A DNA stretch of 64,000 nt, taken from NCBI RefSeq assembly GCF_963678975.1, contig NC_089274.1, positions 24,141,133-24,205,132 on the forward strand, in the 5' to 3' direction. This stretch comes from Dysidea avara (lineage: Eukaryota > Porifera > Demospongiae > Dictyoceratida > Dysideidae). A model generated the notes under the pieces. The model did not search any database. It saw only the letters and a program-made list of their open reading frames with translations, and was not told the DNA's origin. Shown one piece after another: positions 31,425-43,900 of this stretch (positions are counted from its first letter, which is position 1; every line of letters begins with the position of its first letter). The position numbers and the translations under genes were made by a program.

Positions 31425-34400
31425 GAGATCAGCTAGAAACAAGTAACCTGTATAGAGATCAGCTAGAAATAAGTCACCCTGTAGAGAGATCAGCTAGAAA
31501 AATTTACCTTATAGGGAGTTCATGCAACTATGCAAAGGGATAGTTCAGCTAGAAGAAATCACCTTGTAGAGTTCAGCTACAAAGAAACTACCATGTAGAG
31601 AGTTCAACTACAAACAAATCGCCCTGTAGAGAGATCAGCCAGAAGAAGTTTCCTTGTAGAGAGTTCAGCTACAAACAAATCACCCTGTAGAGAGATCAGC
31701 TAGAAGAAGTCACCTTGCAGAGAGTTCAGTTACAAAGAAACCATCATGTAGAAAGTTCAGCTACAAACTAGTGACCTTGTAGAGACATCAGCTAAAAGAA
31801 GTTACCTTATAGAGAGTTCAGCTACAGAGAAACTATCATGTAGAGAGTTCAGCTACAAGCAAATCTCCCTGTAGAGAGATCAGCTAGATGAAGTTTCCTT
31901 GTAGAGAGTTCAACTATAAACAAATCACCCGGTAGAAAGATCAGCTAGAAGAAATTACCTTGCAGAGAGTTCAGTTACAAAGAAACCATCATGTAGAAAG
32001 TTCAGCTACAAACTAGTGACCTTGTAGAGACATCAGCTAAAAGAAGTTACCTTATAGAGAGTTCAGCTGCAAACAAAACACCTGTAGAGAGTTCAGCTAC
32101 AAACAAATCTCCATGTAGAGAGATCAGCTAGAAGAAGTTTCCTTGTAGAGAGTTCAGCTACAAACAAATCACCCTCTAGAAAGATCAGCTAGAAGGAGTC
32201 ACCTTGTAGAGAGTTCAGTTACAAAGAAACCATCACGTAGAGAATTCAGCTACAAAACTAGTGACCTTGTAGAGACATCAGCTAAAAGAAATTACCTTGT
32301 AGAGAGTTCAGCTACAAAGAAACCACCATGTAGAGAGTTCAGCTGCAAACAAATCACCTGTAGAGAGTTCAGCTACAAACAAATCTCCCTGTAGAGAGAT
32401 CAGCTATAAGAAGTTTCCTTGTAGAGAGTTCAGCTACAAACAAATCACCCTCTAGAAAGATCAGCTAGAAGAAGTTACCTTGTGGAGAGTCCAGCTACAA
32501 AGAAACCATATTGTAGAGAGTTCAGCTGCAAACAAATCACCTATAGAGAGTTCAGCTACAAACAAATCTCCCTGTAGAGAGATCAGCTAGAAGAAATTAC
32601 CTTGTAGAGAGTTCAGCTACAAAGAAACCATCATGTAGAGAGTTCAGTTGCAAACAAATCACCTGCAGAGAGTTAAGCTACAAACAAATCTCCCTGTAGA
32701 GAGATCAGTTAGAAGAAGTCACCTTGTAGAGAGTTCAGCTACAAACAAATCACCGTGTAGAAAGATCAGCTAGAAGGAGTCACCTTGTAGAGAGTTCAGT
32801 TACAAAGAAACCATCATGTAGAGAGTTCAGCTACAAACTAGTGACCTTGTAGAGACATCAGCTAAAATAAATTACCTTGTACAGAGTTCAGCTACAAAGA
32901 AACCATCATGTAGAGAGTTCAGCTGCAAACAAATCACCTGTAGAGAGTTCAGCTACAAACAAATCTCCCTGTAGAGAGATCAACTAGAAGAAGTTACCTT
33001 GTGGAGAGTTCAGCTTCAAAGAAACCATCATGTATAGAGAGTTCAGCTGCAAACAAATCACCTGTAGAGAGTTAAGCTACAAACAAATCTCCCTGTAGAG
33101 AGATCAGTTAGAAGAAGTTTCCTTGTAGAGAGTTCAGCTACAAACAAATCACCCTGTAGAAAGATCAGCTAGAAGAAGTCACCTTGTAGAGAGTTCAGTT
33201 ACAAAGAAACCATCATGTAGAGAGTTCAGCTACAAACTAGTGACCTTGTAGAGACATCAGCTAAAAGAAATTACCTTGTACAGAGTTCAGCTTCAAAGAA
33301 ACCATCATGTAGAGAGTTCAGCTACAAACAAATCTCCCTGTAGAGAGATCAACTAGAAGAAGTTACCTTGTGGAGAGTTCAGCTTCAAAGAAACCATCAT
33401 GTATAGAGAGTTCAGCTGCAAACAAATCACCTGTAGAGAGTTCAGCTACAAACAAATCTCCCTGTAGAGATATCAACTAGAAGAAGTTACCTTGTGGATA
33501 GTTCAGCTTCAAAGAAACCATCATGTAGAGAGCTCAGCTGCAAACAAATCACCTGTAGAGAGTTCAGTTACAAACAAATCACCCTCTAGAAAGATCAGCT
33601 AGAAGAAGTCACCTTGTAGAGAGTTCAGTTACAAAGAAACCACCATATAGAGAGTTCAGCTACAAACTAGTGACCTTGGTGAGACATCAGTTACCTTGTA
33701 GAGAGTTCTGCTACAAAGAAACCATCATGTAGAGAGTTCAGCTGCAAACAAATCACCTGTAGAGAGTTCAGCTACAAACAAATCTCCCTGTAGAAAGATC
33801 AGCTAGAAGAAGTCACCTTGTAGAGAGTTCAGCTACAAAGAACCATCATTTAGAGAGTTCAGCTGCAAACAAATCACCTGTAGAGAGTTAAGCTACAAAC
33901 AAATCTCCCTGTAGAAAGATCAGCTAGAAGAAGGTACCTTGTAGATAATTCAGCTACAAAGAACCATCATGTAGAGAGTTCAGCTGCAAACAAATCACCT
34001 GTAGAGAGTTAAGCTACAAACAAATCTCCCTGTAGAGAGATCAGATAGAAGAAGTTACCTTGTGGAGAGTTCAGCTACAAAGAAACCATCATGTAGAGAG
34101 TTCAGCTGCAACGAAATCACCTGTAGAGAGTTCAGCAACAAACAAATCACCCTGTAGAGAGATCAGCTAGAAGAAATTACCTTGTAGAGAGTTCAGTTAC
34201 AAAGAAACCACCATGTAGAGAGTTCAGCTTCAAAGAAATCACCCTGTAGAAAATTCAGCCACAAACAAATTGCCCTGTAGAAAGATCAGTTAGAAGAAGT
34301 TACCTTGTAGATATTCAGCTACAAAGAAACCATTCTGTAAAGAGCTCAGCTGCAAACAAATCACCTGCACAGAATTCAGCTACAAACAAATCACCCTGTA

Positions 34401-34590
34401 GAGAGATCAGCTAGAAGAAGTTACCTTGTAGATAGTTCAGCTACAAACAAATCACCCTGTAGAGAGATCAGCTAGAAGAAGTTACCTTGTAGATTGTTCA
34501 GCTACTAACAATTCACCCTGTAGAGAGGGCAGCAAGAAGAAGTCACTTTGTAGAGTGTTCAGTTACAAAGAAACCACCATGGAGAGTTCT
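31425..34590 (+). repeat. 3.2-kb satellite, 30-31-bp units in a four-unit higher-order pattern
   Basis: Around 100 head-to-tail units of GTAGAGAGTTCAGCTACAAA type. Common variants follow in order: (a) GAGATCAGCTAGAAGAAGTT, (b) AGCTACAAAGAAACCATCAT, (c) AGCTGCAAACAAATCACCT, (d) AGCTACAAACAAATCTCCCT, giving a repeat of about 122 bp with units gained or lost. Edge units (31425-31500 and 34500-34590) are more diverged. Contains no long open frame. Flanked by REP-C on the left and a foldback on the right. Confidence 0.92.
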
Positions 34591-34766
34591 GTAATAAATA
34601 TATGTATTATATATATAATTTGTACATTTACTGATAAAATCAGAAATATTTAAAGTACATCTGCTTCATCTTTTCTTCTTCCTGTGGTAGAGAAAAAAAA
34701 GACAGGTTAAAAAAGTCCCAAAGCCAGCCTATTTGTGGTATACAAATACAAAAAGAAATGAAATCT

Positions 34767-35088
34767 AATCCAAAACAGCCAAGCTGTAAAAAAACAGTGC
34801 GGCCCTCAAAAAGTCTATGGTGAAAAAAGATGTGAAATCCAAGGTGGCGGCCAAGAAATGGCTGTGATGGTAGGTTAATGGTAAAAATTTTAATAACGGC
34901 AATTTAGGTGAATTTTTTGCCAAGACCAAGCGGCACAAAAATTCACCTGAATTGTCGTTATTAAAATTTTTACCATTAACCTACCATCACAGCCATTATC
35001 TTGTACGCCAACTTGGATTTCACATCTTTTTTCACCATAGACTTTTTGAAGGCCGCACTGTTTTTTTACAGCTTGGCTGTTTTGGATT
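34767..35088. repeat. Long foldback, arms about 150 bp
   Basis: The left arm starts AATCCAAAACAGCCAAGCTG, the right arm ends CAGCTTGGCTGTTTTGGATT. Nearly complete pairing with a loop of about 18 bases near 34925. A related but diverged foldback is at 36812-37072. Confidence 0.85.
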
Positions 35089-35389
35089 AGATATATATTG
35101 ACAACAGTTTTGCTCTGAGTGGCAACACGGCAGAATTCTCTTTCTATATTGTGAACTCTTGATTGTGTGGTGTATCTTAAGCTTGAATTACTGTCACTTA
35201 CTTTTCCTTGCACTTCTTAAGCGTTATTATCACATATCTTTCCTTGCATGTACATAATTTACCACATGCTCAGCTTAACTGGTTGTTCCTATTACATGGA
35301 CATATATATGGGAAACAAGATTTAGGTGTTTTCTTTACACCTGATTTAAAGTTTCATAAACACATGATACCTCTATAACATTGTCCATA

Positions 35390-35900
35390 AAGCTAATACT
35401 CTTACTGGAATCTTAAAGAGATCATTTGAGTATCTTGACTGTACCAGCCATGCTTCAAACATTGTACACCAGTTTAATCTGTCCTCACCTAGACTATGCC
35501 TTTAACCCTTACCAGTTGGGTGCATGGTATTAGTCTGTTAGAGCAGGTACAGATACGAGCAATACGACTAGTCTTGCAACTCAAGAACACCCCATATAGA
35601 GAAAGGTTGAGCACTTTTAATCTACCAAGTTTGTTAAACAGAAGAACCAGAATTCCGGGACATGATAATGGTGTATAAGATAGTATGAGGCATAAGCCGT
35701 GGATGTCCCTTTGAGAATTTCTTTGCCATCAATGACTGTATATCAACAAGAAACAATGGGTTTAAACTGTATAAACAGTATAGCCATCTCAACACCAGGA
35801 AATATAGCTTTTCTCAAAGAGTGATCAATAATTGGAACAGCCTCCCAAGAGACATAGTACATTCACCAAATGTTTTTTCTATTTATGAAAAACCTTGATG
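35390..35900 (+). mobile_element. LINE reverse-transcriptase fragment, degraded
   Basis: Frames with slips read HLDYAF, LLEQVQIRAIRLVLQLKNTP, RLSTFNLPSLLNRRTR, then NNGFKLYKQYSHLNTRKYSF and NNWNSLPRDIVHSPNVFS, the C-terminal region of a CR1/L2-like non-LTR reverse transcriptase. Confidence 0.75.
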
Positions 35901-36045
35901 AACATTTGCAACAGTTTCATTTTGATTTTCTATAAATTAGGAGTTGGTAGATAAGACAATTGTCTTTATCATTTTGTACAATGTTTTACCAAAATAATAG
36001 ATTAATTAATTAACCAGCTTTGAATTAGCTAGCTACCTCTTTACA

Positions 36046-36780
36046 TTTATCAAGACACACAGTGGTGTGTTGTGTTGCCAAGAAAACTGGCGTGTCACAC
36101 TATGATATTGAAAGAAATTGCAGTTTTCATACCTGCATATTAGCACCATGTTCCCTTCTCCAGTACACACAATTTTTGCATTATAGCTGTCTGCTAGGTA
36201 GAGTAGGCCACACAGCAAATTTGATCAAATTCACTGTGTCCATATGTGAGATGTCCAAAGTTTCAATCAATTTGGTGTTTTTTCTTCTTAAAGCAGTTAA
36301 AGGATCTACATGGTAGTCTAGATTATTTTGCAAGAATTCTTATAAAATGCAAAAGCACGATTTCATTACCTTGAAATTTGGTACAGATAAAGAGCATGAA
36401 TTTACTTACTAAATTTGCAAGGAATCTGATAACTATCCATGCATGGTTCGCATAAAAATGGTTGAACTTTTGTCACGGCTACATGGTAAAGTGTTTATGG
36501 GAATGACCTGAAATTTGGTGTGTATATACGTATACTAAGCATTATAGCAGTGCCTTTTATGGTTTGAAAAACAAAGGAGTAACAACCACAGCAAAAGCAA
36601 ACAAGTGTAAATTGCAGAACAATCGCTGCTGGGGTAAGAAAAGTGCATGAAAAATCTCAAAAAACATATGAGTTTGAACTAGGGACCTCCATACTGAACA
36701 CCCAAATCCTTAACCAAGGAGCCACTGCTATTATGGCTGTTTGCCTCACTTAATTTCTGCTATAGCTAAAATCTACTTAA
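36046..36780 (+). repeat. REP-C copy 2 with tRNA-like tail
   Basis: ATCAAGACACACAGTGGTGT, CCTTGAAATTTGGTACAGAT, TCACGGCTACATGGTAAAGT. Its end (36670-36745) in reverse reads CAGTGGCTCCTTGGTTAAGG ... GGTCCCTAGTTCAAACTC, resembling tRNA A and B boxes, which suggests a SINE component. Confidence 0.55.
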
Positions 36781-36811
36781 TAGTATAACAATCAAGTTGT
36801 GAAAAATGATA

Positions 36812-37072
36812 CAGCCTTAAAAATCCTGGGTGAAAAAGTTGTGAAATCAAAGGTGGCAGTCAAGAAATGGCCGCAATGGTCTTATAATGTTAATAATGCT
36901 TGGCCACCACCTTTGATTTCACAACTTTCTTTGCCCAGGTTTTTGAACCATTTTATAGCATTAACATCATTGCAGCCATTTCTTAATTGGATGCCACTTT
37001 TGATTTCATAACTTTTTTCTCCTAGGCTATGAAGGCTGCACTCTTTTTTCACAGCTTGGCTATTTCTGTGAT
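36812..37072. repeat. Foldback related to 34767-35088
   Basis: AGCCTTAAAAATCCTGGGTG, GTTGTGAAATCAAAGGTGGC facing GCCACTTTTGATTTCATAAC and CCTAGGCTATGAAGGCTGCA. The arms are more diverged and the middle is rearranged. Confidence 0.6.
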
Positions 37073-37074
37073 AT

Positions 37075-37620
37075 AAATTGACAGGAAGAAATTTCAAGTC
37101 ATGGTATACCTTCTTCAATGCACACCATTATTGCATCTGCCATGTAGGGTATAGACCAATTTGATTGAATTCACTCAATTAAGCCATTTGCTAAACATAG
37201 GGGCCAAGATTTTACACTTTGTAAACATTGCTTGAACTTTGGTACAGATAAACGGCATATACAGACTATTGCTATTAATCTGAATGTTCATTTGAGCTTT
37301 TGTCACAACTTCAGGTCAAAGTACATATTTTGGGAATAACTTGAAATTTAGTGTGTGTATAGGTCAATTATCATAGCAGTACCTTTTGATTGTTTAAATA
37401 GCAAAGAGGCAACAGCTATAGAGTTACAAAGCAAAAACCAAGCAGGTGTAAAATTGTGGGGTTGAGATACTCTAATAGATTAGTAGGTAAATAAATGCAA
37501 AGGACATTGGAAAAAATATTTACCAGAATTCTAACCAGGGATCTCCATACCTAACACCTGTAGCGTTAACCACTGAGTCACTGCTATCATGGCTGTTCAC
37601 CTTACTTAACTAGGAAAGTT
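37075..37620 (+). repeat. REP-C copy 3 with tRNA-like tail
   Basis: ATTGACAGGAAGAAATTTCA, CTTGAACTTTGGTACAGATA; its end in reverse reads GTGACTCAGTGGTTAACGCT then GGTATGGAGATCCCTGGTTA, again tRNA-box-like. Contains GAGATACTCTAATAGATTAG. Confidence 0.5.
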
Positions 37621-37659
37621 TGATCAAGGATGCAGAAATAAAAAGCAGTGAAAAAAGGG

Positions 37660-37785
37660 TGGTCGCCTACACTTGCAGATATACTAGTGGAGATAATCTC
37701 TACTTCAGTCTATAGCCAGAACTAATCAGGGATATATATACAGGTGTAGGTGACCTCCTTGTTTCACTACTTTTTGTTCCATGTC
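37660..37785. repeat. Foldback with CTACACTTGCAGATATACTA ends
   Basis: CCTACACTTGCAGATATACT faces ATATATACAGGTGTAGGTGA; related to 11471-11575. Confidence 0.5.
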
Positions 37786-37839
37786 TAATTGACTTAAAAT
37801 TCCAAATTTTTTTCTTGTAGTCTCTTGTTTAGTTTATTT

Positions 37840-38715
37840 GGAGCAAAACTATGTATGAGTGGTAAACCCGCACACAAATGGACATAATCGAAATTACTAA
37901 TTAACACATGTTAATTACTGAAAAGTGAAGTGGCCATTATGCTTTGTTTTCAGGTATGTTCAGTCCATTGCACAGCATCACAAATGAAGAGCAGTACATC
38001 TCTACGATCAATCCAATCACTACAGAAAATAGGGATGAAACACAATATCATACTTAGCTATGGTAATAGTCAGCCCCAGGGAAGCATTGTATGCTAGCAT
38101 GACAATGGTTAGTCCATGATACATGCATTGTACATGCTGTGGTATGCCAAAAGGCACCAGTGGCGGATCTAGAAATTTTCAGAGGGGGTTTCAGATTCCA
38201 CTCATGCAACTTCAGCCTAGCTGAAAGTTGAAGACCAAAAAAAAAAAAAAAAAGGTCACAACCTGCTATTGAACGCCATAATTGTGATTTCAAAGGCAAA
38301 AGTATGGAGTTTCGCCAGTAGAAAGTCCTTCTATAACACACAATGGCGATTTTACCACCCACACGACGACTCGTCAATAAAGTTGGGGCGCGCGCTATTT
38401 TCAGAGGGGTTTCAGCTGAAACCATTGCAACCCCCCCTATATCCGCCACTGGGCACCTGTTAGGCATAAGTGACCCATCTAACAGTGAAAAAAGCAACCC
38501 GGTAGCCTATAGCTTTTTTGTTGAATCATCCTTGGCATTTATTAGTCAGCCTCTTGCAGTCAGCAGAAAATTCAACTGAATAAAAATATTATTGGAAGCA
38601 TTTTGAGTTGCTTGGTTACACCTAACCAATACTACCAAGTCACCATGAAGATATTGCAAAGCTGGTTTCTGGTTATTATTTTTGTGAGAAAGTGCATGAA
38701 AGCCTCCATGATCCC
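37840..38715 (+). repeat. REP-A copy 6, split by a nested element
   Basis: GAGTGGTAAACCCGCACACA, CTGAAAAGTGAAGTGGCCAT, TTAGTCCATGATACATGCAT, then after the insertion GGCATAAGTGACCCATCTAA and TCACCATGAAGATATTGCAA, ending GATCCCTACAGTTGCA. More diverged than copies 3 and 5. Confidence 0.6.
38158..38451. mobile_element. 294-bp non-autonomous DNA element, CAGTGGCGGAT ends
   Basis: TIRs CAGTGGCGGAT / ATCCGCCACTG with subterminal AGAGGGGGTTTCAG and CTGAAACC words. GGCAC is duplicated at 38153-38157 and 38452-38456. Nested inside REP-A copy 6. Ends of this type are typical of hAT-like elements, although the duplication that I can see is only 5 bp. Confidence 0.7.
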
Positions 38716-39453
38716 TACAGTTGCACATGATAAATAATTACAATTTCATACACCAATGGAAATTCTAGATTATTCTATGTGCATTCTATTGGACAAGGAC
38801 AATTGTCAAAAAATGTGCACTCTATTAGAGTAATGCAATTACAATTTCTTCACTAATCATATTGTGTCTGAAATTTAGGAGGGAATAAATTCCAAAGCCA
38901 GCCATGGTCAGGGCTTTGGGACCTTATAATCCATGTTTTTTTTTCCACCCAGCTGTACCCTTTTTTACAGCTTGGCTGGATCTAAAAATTACAGTTGATG
39001 GAATCACAAACAATGGTTATACCAGTTTCTGTAGGAGTACCTACCTGAGCCAACATTGCAGCCACATTCTCAGTGTCTATATTATCGCCTGTATGCAATA
39101 TTATGATATGCAATACTAAGTACTACAGCTATTTTGAAAATACCACAATACCGTTTGTGCAATATTATTGTAGCTATTTTCTAAATTTCTACATAATTTT
39201 TGTATAAGACATTGCATTGATTGAGTATACAGACTGTGCCTTTACCCGTATTTAATCATAATCAGTCATAATAATTATAATTGCTAAGTGAAAAACCATA
39301 ATGACTATGCTAAAGAAGCCTTAATTATTATTATGTATTATTCAGCACTTTATGTGACTACAGGACTCGATACAGACACTAGAGAACTGGACCTGAAGAT
39401 CTGAAAGCAACTTGTGCTACAATTATATGTCAGTATCTTATTTGGATATTGTA

Positions 39454-40223
39454 CAGGGGCGTAGGGAGGGGGGGTTCCGGGGGGTTCAGGAACCCCCCTG
39501 TAAAATTTAGACTTCTGCAAGCAGGATCCTAACACACCATTTAGTTTGGCAGGACAAAATGAGTGAGCAGTATAGTGTAATGGCACAGCACAACAATTGA
39601 TAAAACTTACATTCATCTCTCAGGGAAGGATTTACAGAGGTAACATGAGCCCTCTTCAAAATTGTTAAAAAGATCGATATACTCTAATAGAGCAGTCAGG
39701 TATACTCTAATAGAACATGCATGTAAATATCCATGTCCATGAAGTTTTTCAGACATTCAAACATTAAATGCAAAACTTAGCATGACCTTATACTGCTATA
39801 GCTTTGGTGAGCAGTGTTTAAACATATAGAGCTCCAGTAATTTATCACTTGTGTTATGCAAAATGAATTCATGCTATGCATATTTGTATAGTTATATTGT
39901 TTTGATTGTCATTTGTATCAGTGGATTCATGGCCCCTATACCACAGTGAGATATAACCATCACTTACAGATTACTATATGTGTCTCTATGTGTTATGCTG
40001 TCTGTTTCCACTAGGTGACTTTATCTAGTACTACCTTCATCCCAGGGGCACTTAATGCATCATAATGTACTTTTTGCATAAAATATAGCAATTTGCTGAG
40101 TTTTGATTTATTAAATTATTGAAAGTCGCTCAGCAGCTGGGGGCTGCACCCCCAGACCCCTGCTTCTAGTAACTCAATGCTGCTGCTGGAACCCCCTTTC
40201 AAAAAATCCTGGCTACGCCCCTG
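39454..40223. mobile_element. 770-bp non-autonomous DNA element, CAGGGGCGTAG ends
   Basis: TIRs CAGGGGCGTAG / CTACGCCCCTG; TTGTA duplicated at 39449-39453 and 40224-40228. Interior has AGGAACCCCCCTGTAAAATT near the left end and AACCCCCTTTCAAAAAATCC near the right. Contains the motif ATACTCTAATAGAGCAGTCA and a second copy. Pieces of related ends occur at 50780-50800 and 52265-52300. Confidence 0.75.
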
Positions 40224-40960
40224 TTGTAGGCCCATAATAATACACTAAATAATCTTGATTGATAATATATCATTTTGTTTCTCTTACCAGACATGGCAAT
40301 AATTGCAATTATCGCACAGTCACCTTGTCGCATTAATTGCAAGTAGAAATTACCAGTAGCTACCACCCAAACCTACACTGTTGTCAAAAAAACTAATCAA
40401 AGATATGGCGGGCATCAAGTCATCAAGATAATTGATGGATCATTAGAACACGCAATAGGTCTACACTATTGCCTATTGTGACTAGGTGCTAAAACCCACA
40501 CTATCAACTGGGGCTGGGTATCTTTAAGTAGCTAACATGAAGATGTTGAAATATTGCCCAACCCTACTACAGTGCATGTGCTCCAATGCTTGAACAAAAT
40601 TTTTAACTGAAACTGATTAGCTAGTTATTCCCACTTGCAGGCTAAGTTTCGCACCTCTTCAGGAATGGTATCCAATTCAGTCACTGAGATTTCCAGGAAG
40701 GGCCTTAGCTGAAACAAGTTAGATCATTAATAGGAAGAGTTTTGATCATACGCTAGTCAGAGTAGCAAGAGTTCATAGAGTCTCGTGATCAGTATTAGAA
40801 TCGCATAATTATGTGGATATCACTTGTGTATTTACTGATGTAACCGGGAATGGTATCCTAGTGGGCCAAGCTGATCACGAGACTATAGTTTATCACGTGT
40901 TAGGCAAGGGTGCCTGTCCACGGACCTCGCTACGTATTCGAGTGTGTTGCTGATGGATGG
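40224..40960. other. Region upstream of the MTMR9-like gene; probable promoter side
   Basis: No exon seen. Around 40770-40885 two copies of a GATCACGAGACT-like word appear in opposite orientation (GAGTCTCGTGATC at 40779 and GATCACGAGACT at 40873), about 90 bp before the ATG at 40961. Their proximity to the start suggests either a foldback MITE or promoter elements. Confidence 0.35.
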
Positions 40961-43900
40961 ATGGATTCCATCGATGTTATTACACACCCGATAGTGGATC
41001 ATGTCAAGCTACAGTGTAATGGCAGCGTGAATGAGGTGTTGGAAGGTACTTTGTGCATCAGCGCCTTCCACCTCATATTTTCTACCCGACGACAGAACAT
41101 GAAGGATATTACGGTGAGACGTTGTTGTCTTTTACGTGAGTAGTTTTAAAAGGTTGATGGCATGCACATGGTACGCGAGAATATTCGATTGTGGTAAACG
41201 ATTTGACTACAAGGGGGTGTCACTCAGGCTCTTGCTGTAGGTCGATCTGCGACCGCGGTTAAACTCTAAGTCAACGGTCAAGGCCACAAAATAGCTCTTA
41301 CAGTGGGTCAAGGGTTAAGATGATACAGAAGGTTCGAAACTCACAATTGAAAACTATACGTAGTTATTATCAAATTTACTGGATTATACGTAACTCACAA
41401 GAAGTACGGATCTCCAAGAAGGTGTTTTAAAGCTCCAACAGGCATTTCGCCGTAATTATAATAATTTTTCTCTCCCAGCTGCTGGTAGCACGCACTAAGA
41501 AAATACTATACTAGGTTACAAGTGCAGGTGTGTATAAGAAAATAGAAATAAGTGGAGGTCAAAATTTCGACAAGGAATGCTCAAGTCACAGGTCAAATGC
41601 AATAAACGCTGGTGTTTATGCATTAAGCACTTCCTTTTAATGCGTCATCTCTACTTTAGTCTCTCACATAGACCACTACTTTGTGTGTGGGAAAGAACCC
41701 ATACACATTACGAGAGTCAGACCACTAATTTGTGTGTGGGAAAGAACCCATACACATTACACAAAGGAAAAGGTAGTGGGTAATTCTTCTTAATCTGCTG
41801 GTAGTGGCAGTTTATGAGTGCACATCTTCATTTGATAGGTGCTTCATACTGGGATAGAGACAGTGGATAAGAAATCAGCTCCTTTGTTGTGTTTGAAGCT
41901 GAAAGATTTTCGTGTACTCAACTTTGAGATTCCTGATGCCGAGGTTTGCATCAGTGTGGCTGATTCCTTGATTGTGTTATCTCAGCCAGGTACTGGGTAT
42001 AGTATATTGTAATACATGTGTAGTACATGCGTGCAAGTGAGATAGATAATTGAACACACATGTGCGTAGTTCATTGTTATGTTGTTTTGTTTGTAGAGCC
42101 TAAGCTTCATTGTGTATGAGCATATTTCTAGGCTAAATGTAAATGTTCTCTTTGGTTGAGTGGTACTTACTTATGATTTGTTCACAGAGCGGATTGACAA
42201 ACTTCATCCATTCTCCTTTTATGTTCCTGTTGAGGATGATATACACCAACACAAATATGAACCAGAGACTGTCCAGTAAGTGTGCTTATTATACTGTGTA
42301 AAATATTGTGTGGTATATTTTAATTTGATTTTTACTGTCTGTGGTGTTGTTGTTTTCTGTGCTTTTTCTCAAATACACATTGTAATGTGTAACCATCACA
42401 GCAAAAACCTTCCTATTTTAATTTCATTCTCTTACAGTGTGGGGTACCGAAGTTTTATCCTGTTGTGGTACAGTCACATATAAGTTTACAGAAACTTGTG
42501 AGATATCTCTGCTGGTATTGGCAACAAGCCAGTTGCAAACCTTGTTTTAAGGTGGTGCTGAAGTAATTATGTGAAGCCGTACAATGCCCATTTGTCATGA
42601 TTAAAATTAGCCCACACACTTAATTAGCTATTTTAGGGTGGTGGAGAACTCTGCTTATGAACCATGTAGTCTACGTTTAAAGGGTTCTTATGATAGCCTG
42701 TAATGTTGTAGCTTAGCATGCCAAGTTTAGTGAAATAAACTGCTTTAATTTTGCGGCTATTAAACTCTGAACTTACGAGCTGATTTTAATACTAACTCAC
42801 CCCATAAACAACCTAACGCTATGCCGCCTTGGCTCTTATGGTTTCTCACTTTGCAGAACAACTCTATGGAATCCTTTTTAACAATAACAACGTGGAAACT
42901 GGTTAAAATACAAACCCGCATTTTTCAACATGTGATATCACGCCCGTCAACAGCGATTTGCGAAGAATCGTTCCATAGCCCTGTAAAGAAACACTTCACC
43001 AATGCCTCTGCCAAATTTTGAGGGTCTATGGTACATAAATATGGAGTTATTTCAAGAATTGTGAGACAGTGTAACTGGCCAGGGTGCGCTCTGTATAAAG
43101 CAGTAATCACGTAATGACAGCTGGTGTTCACCATGAAGTTACCAGAGTTTTGACAAGGTGATGAAATTAGTACATGAATATCGTTACTTGTATCAGCAAT
43201 AGTAGCCTGACAGTCTGATAGAGCTGGTTCTTTCAATATTTCGAAGCATTCTACTAGTTTTCCGTGTTTCTTTTCGTGCATGGCCACAAACATGATGTCC
43301 CATTAGCCTTGTAAGGCTTCATTTGATTACTTCAGTCTTGCAGCTTTGTTCTAACACCCTGTTCACACTACCTTCTAACCTGGGTAGAGCACAGCACAGC
43401 TCAAAACAAATTGCAATTGAGGCAGCTGAACCAGGTCCAGCACAGCATAACAAGGAGATGTGGGCTGGCACGGGTTGACCCAGGATTGGATACAGTGTAA
43501 ACGCATTCCGAGCTGGCCAACTCAGGTTAACAATATAACTTGCTTCACACAGCAAGTATATTCTTTGCTCTAAAGCTGTTCTTCAAAATTGCTATAACAT
43601 ACCGGACTTCTGGTAGACTTTTGTGACAGTCCTGGCAAAAGGAGCACCCACTAGCTTGAACATGGTGGCTATAACATTGTACAACTTATTTCAGGTGGTT
43701 CTACACTTCCTCGCTACAATTCTAGCGCCTTTTTTATTAAGTGCTCGTGCATTTGTTTTAGCTAGTTATTGTTCAGTGCTTGCACTATCGAGCTCCTGTC
43801 AGATGTAGTAAATGTGAACAAGTGCCAACCCGAGTTCAATAACCCAAGTTGAAAACACTGGCTAACCCAGGATAGTGTGAACAGAGTGTGAAATACATTG

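Noticed and set aside
31425-34590. CRISPR-like regular repeat array
   Set aside because: Units follow each other with no unique spacers, the units themselves drift, and the context is a eukaryotic genome. It is a satellite.
38054-38497. 147-codon minus-strand ORF
   Set aside because: It runs through the boundaries of a nested DNA element (38158-38451), so it cannot be an old gene.
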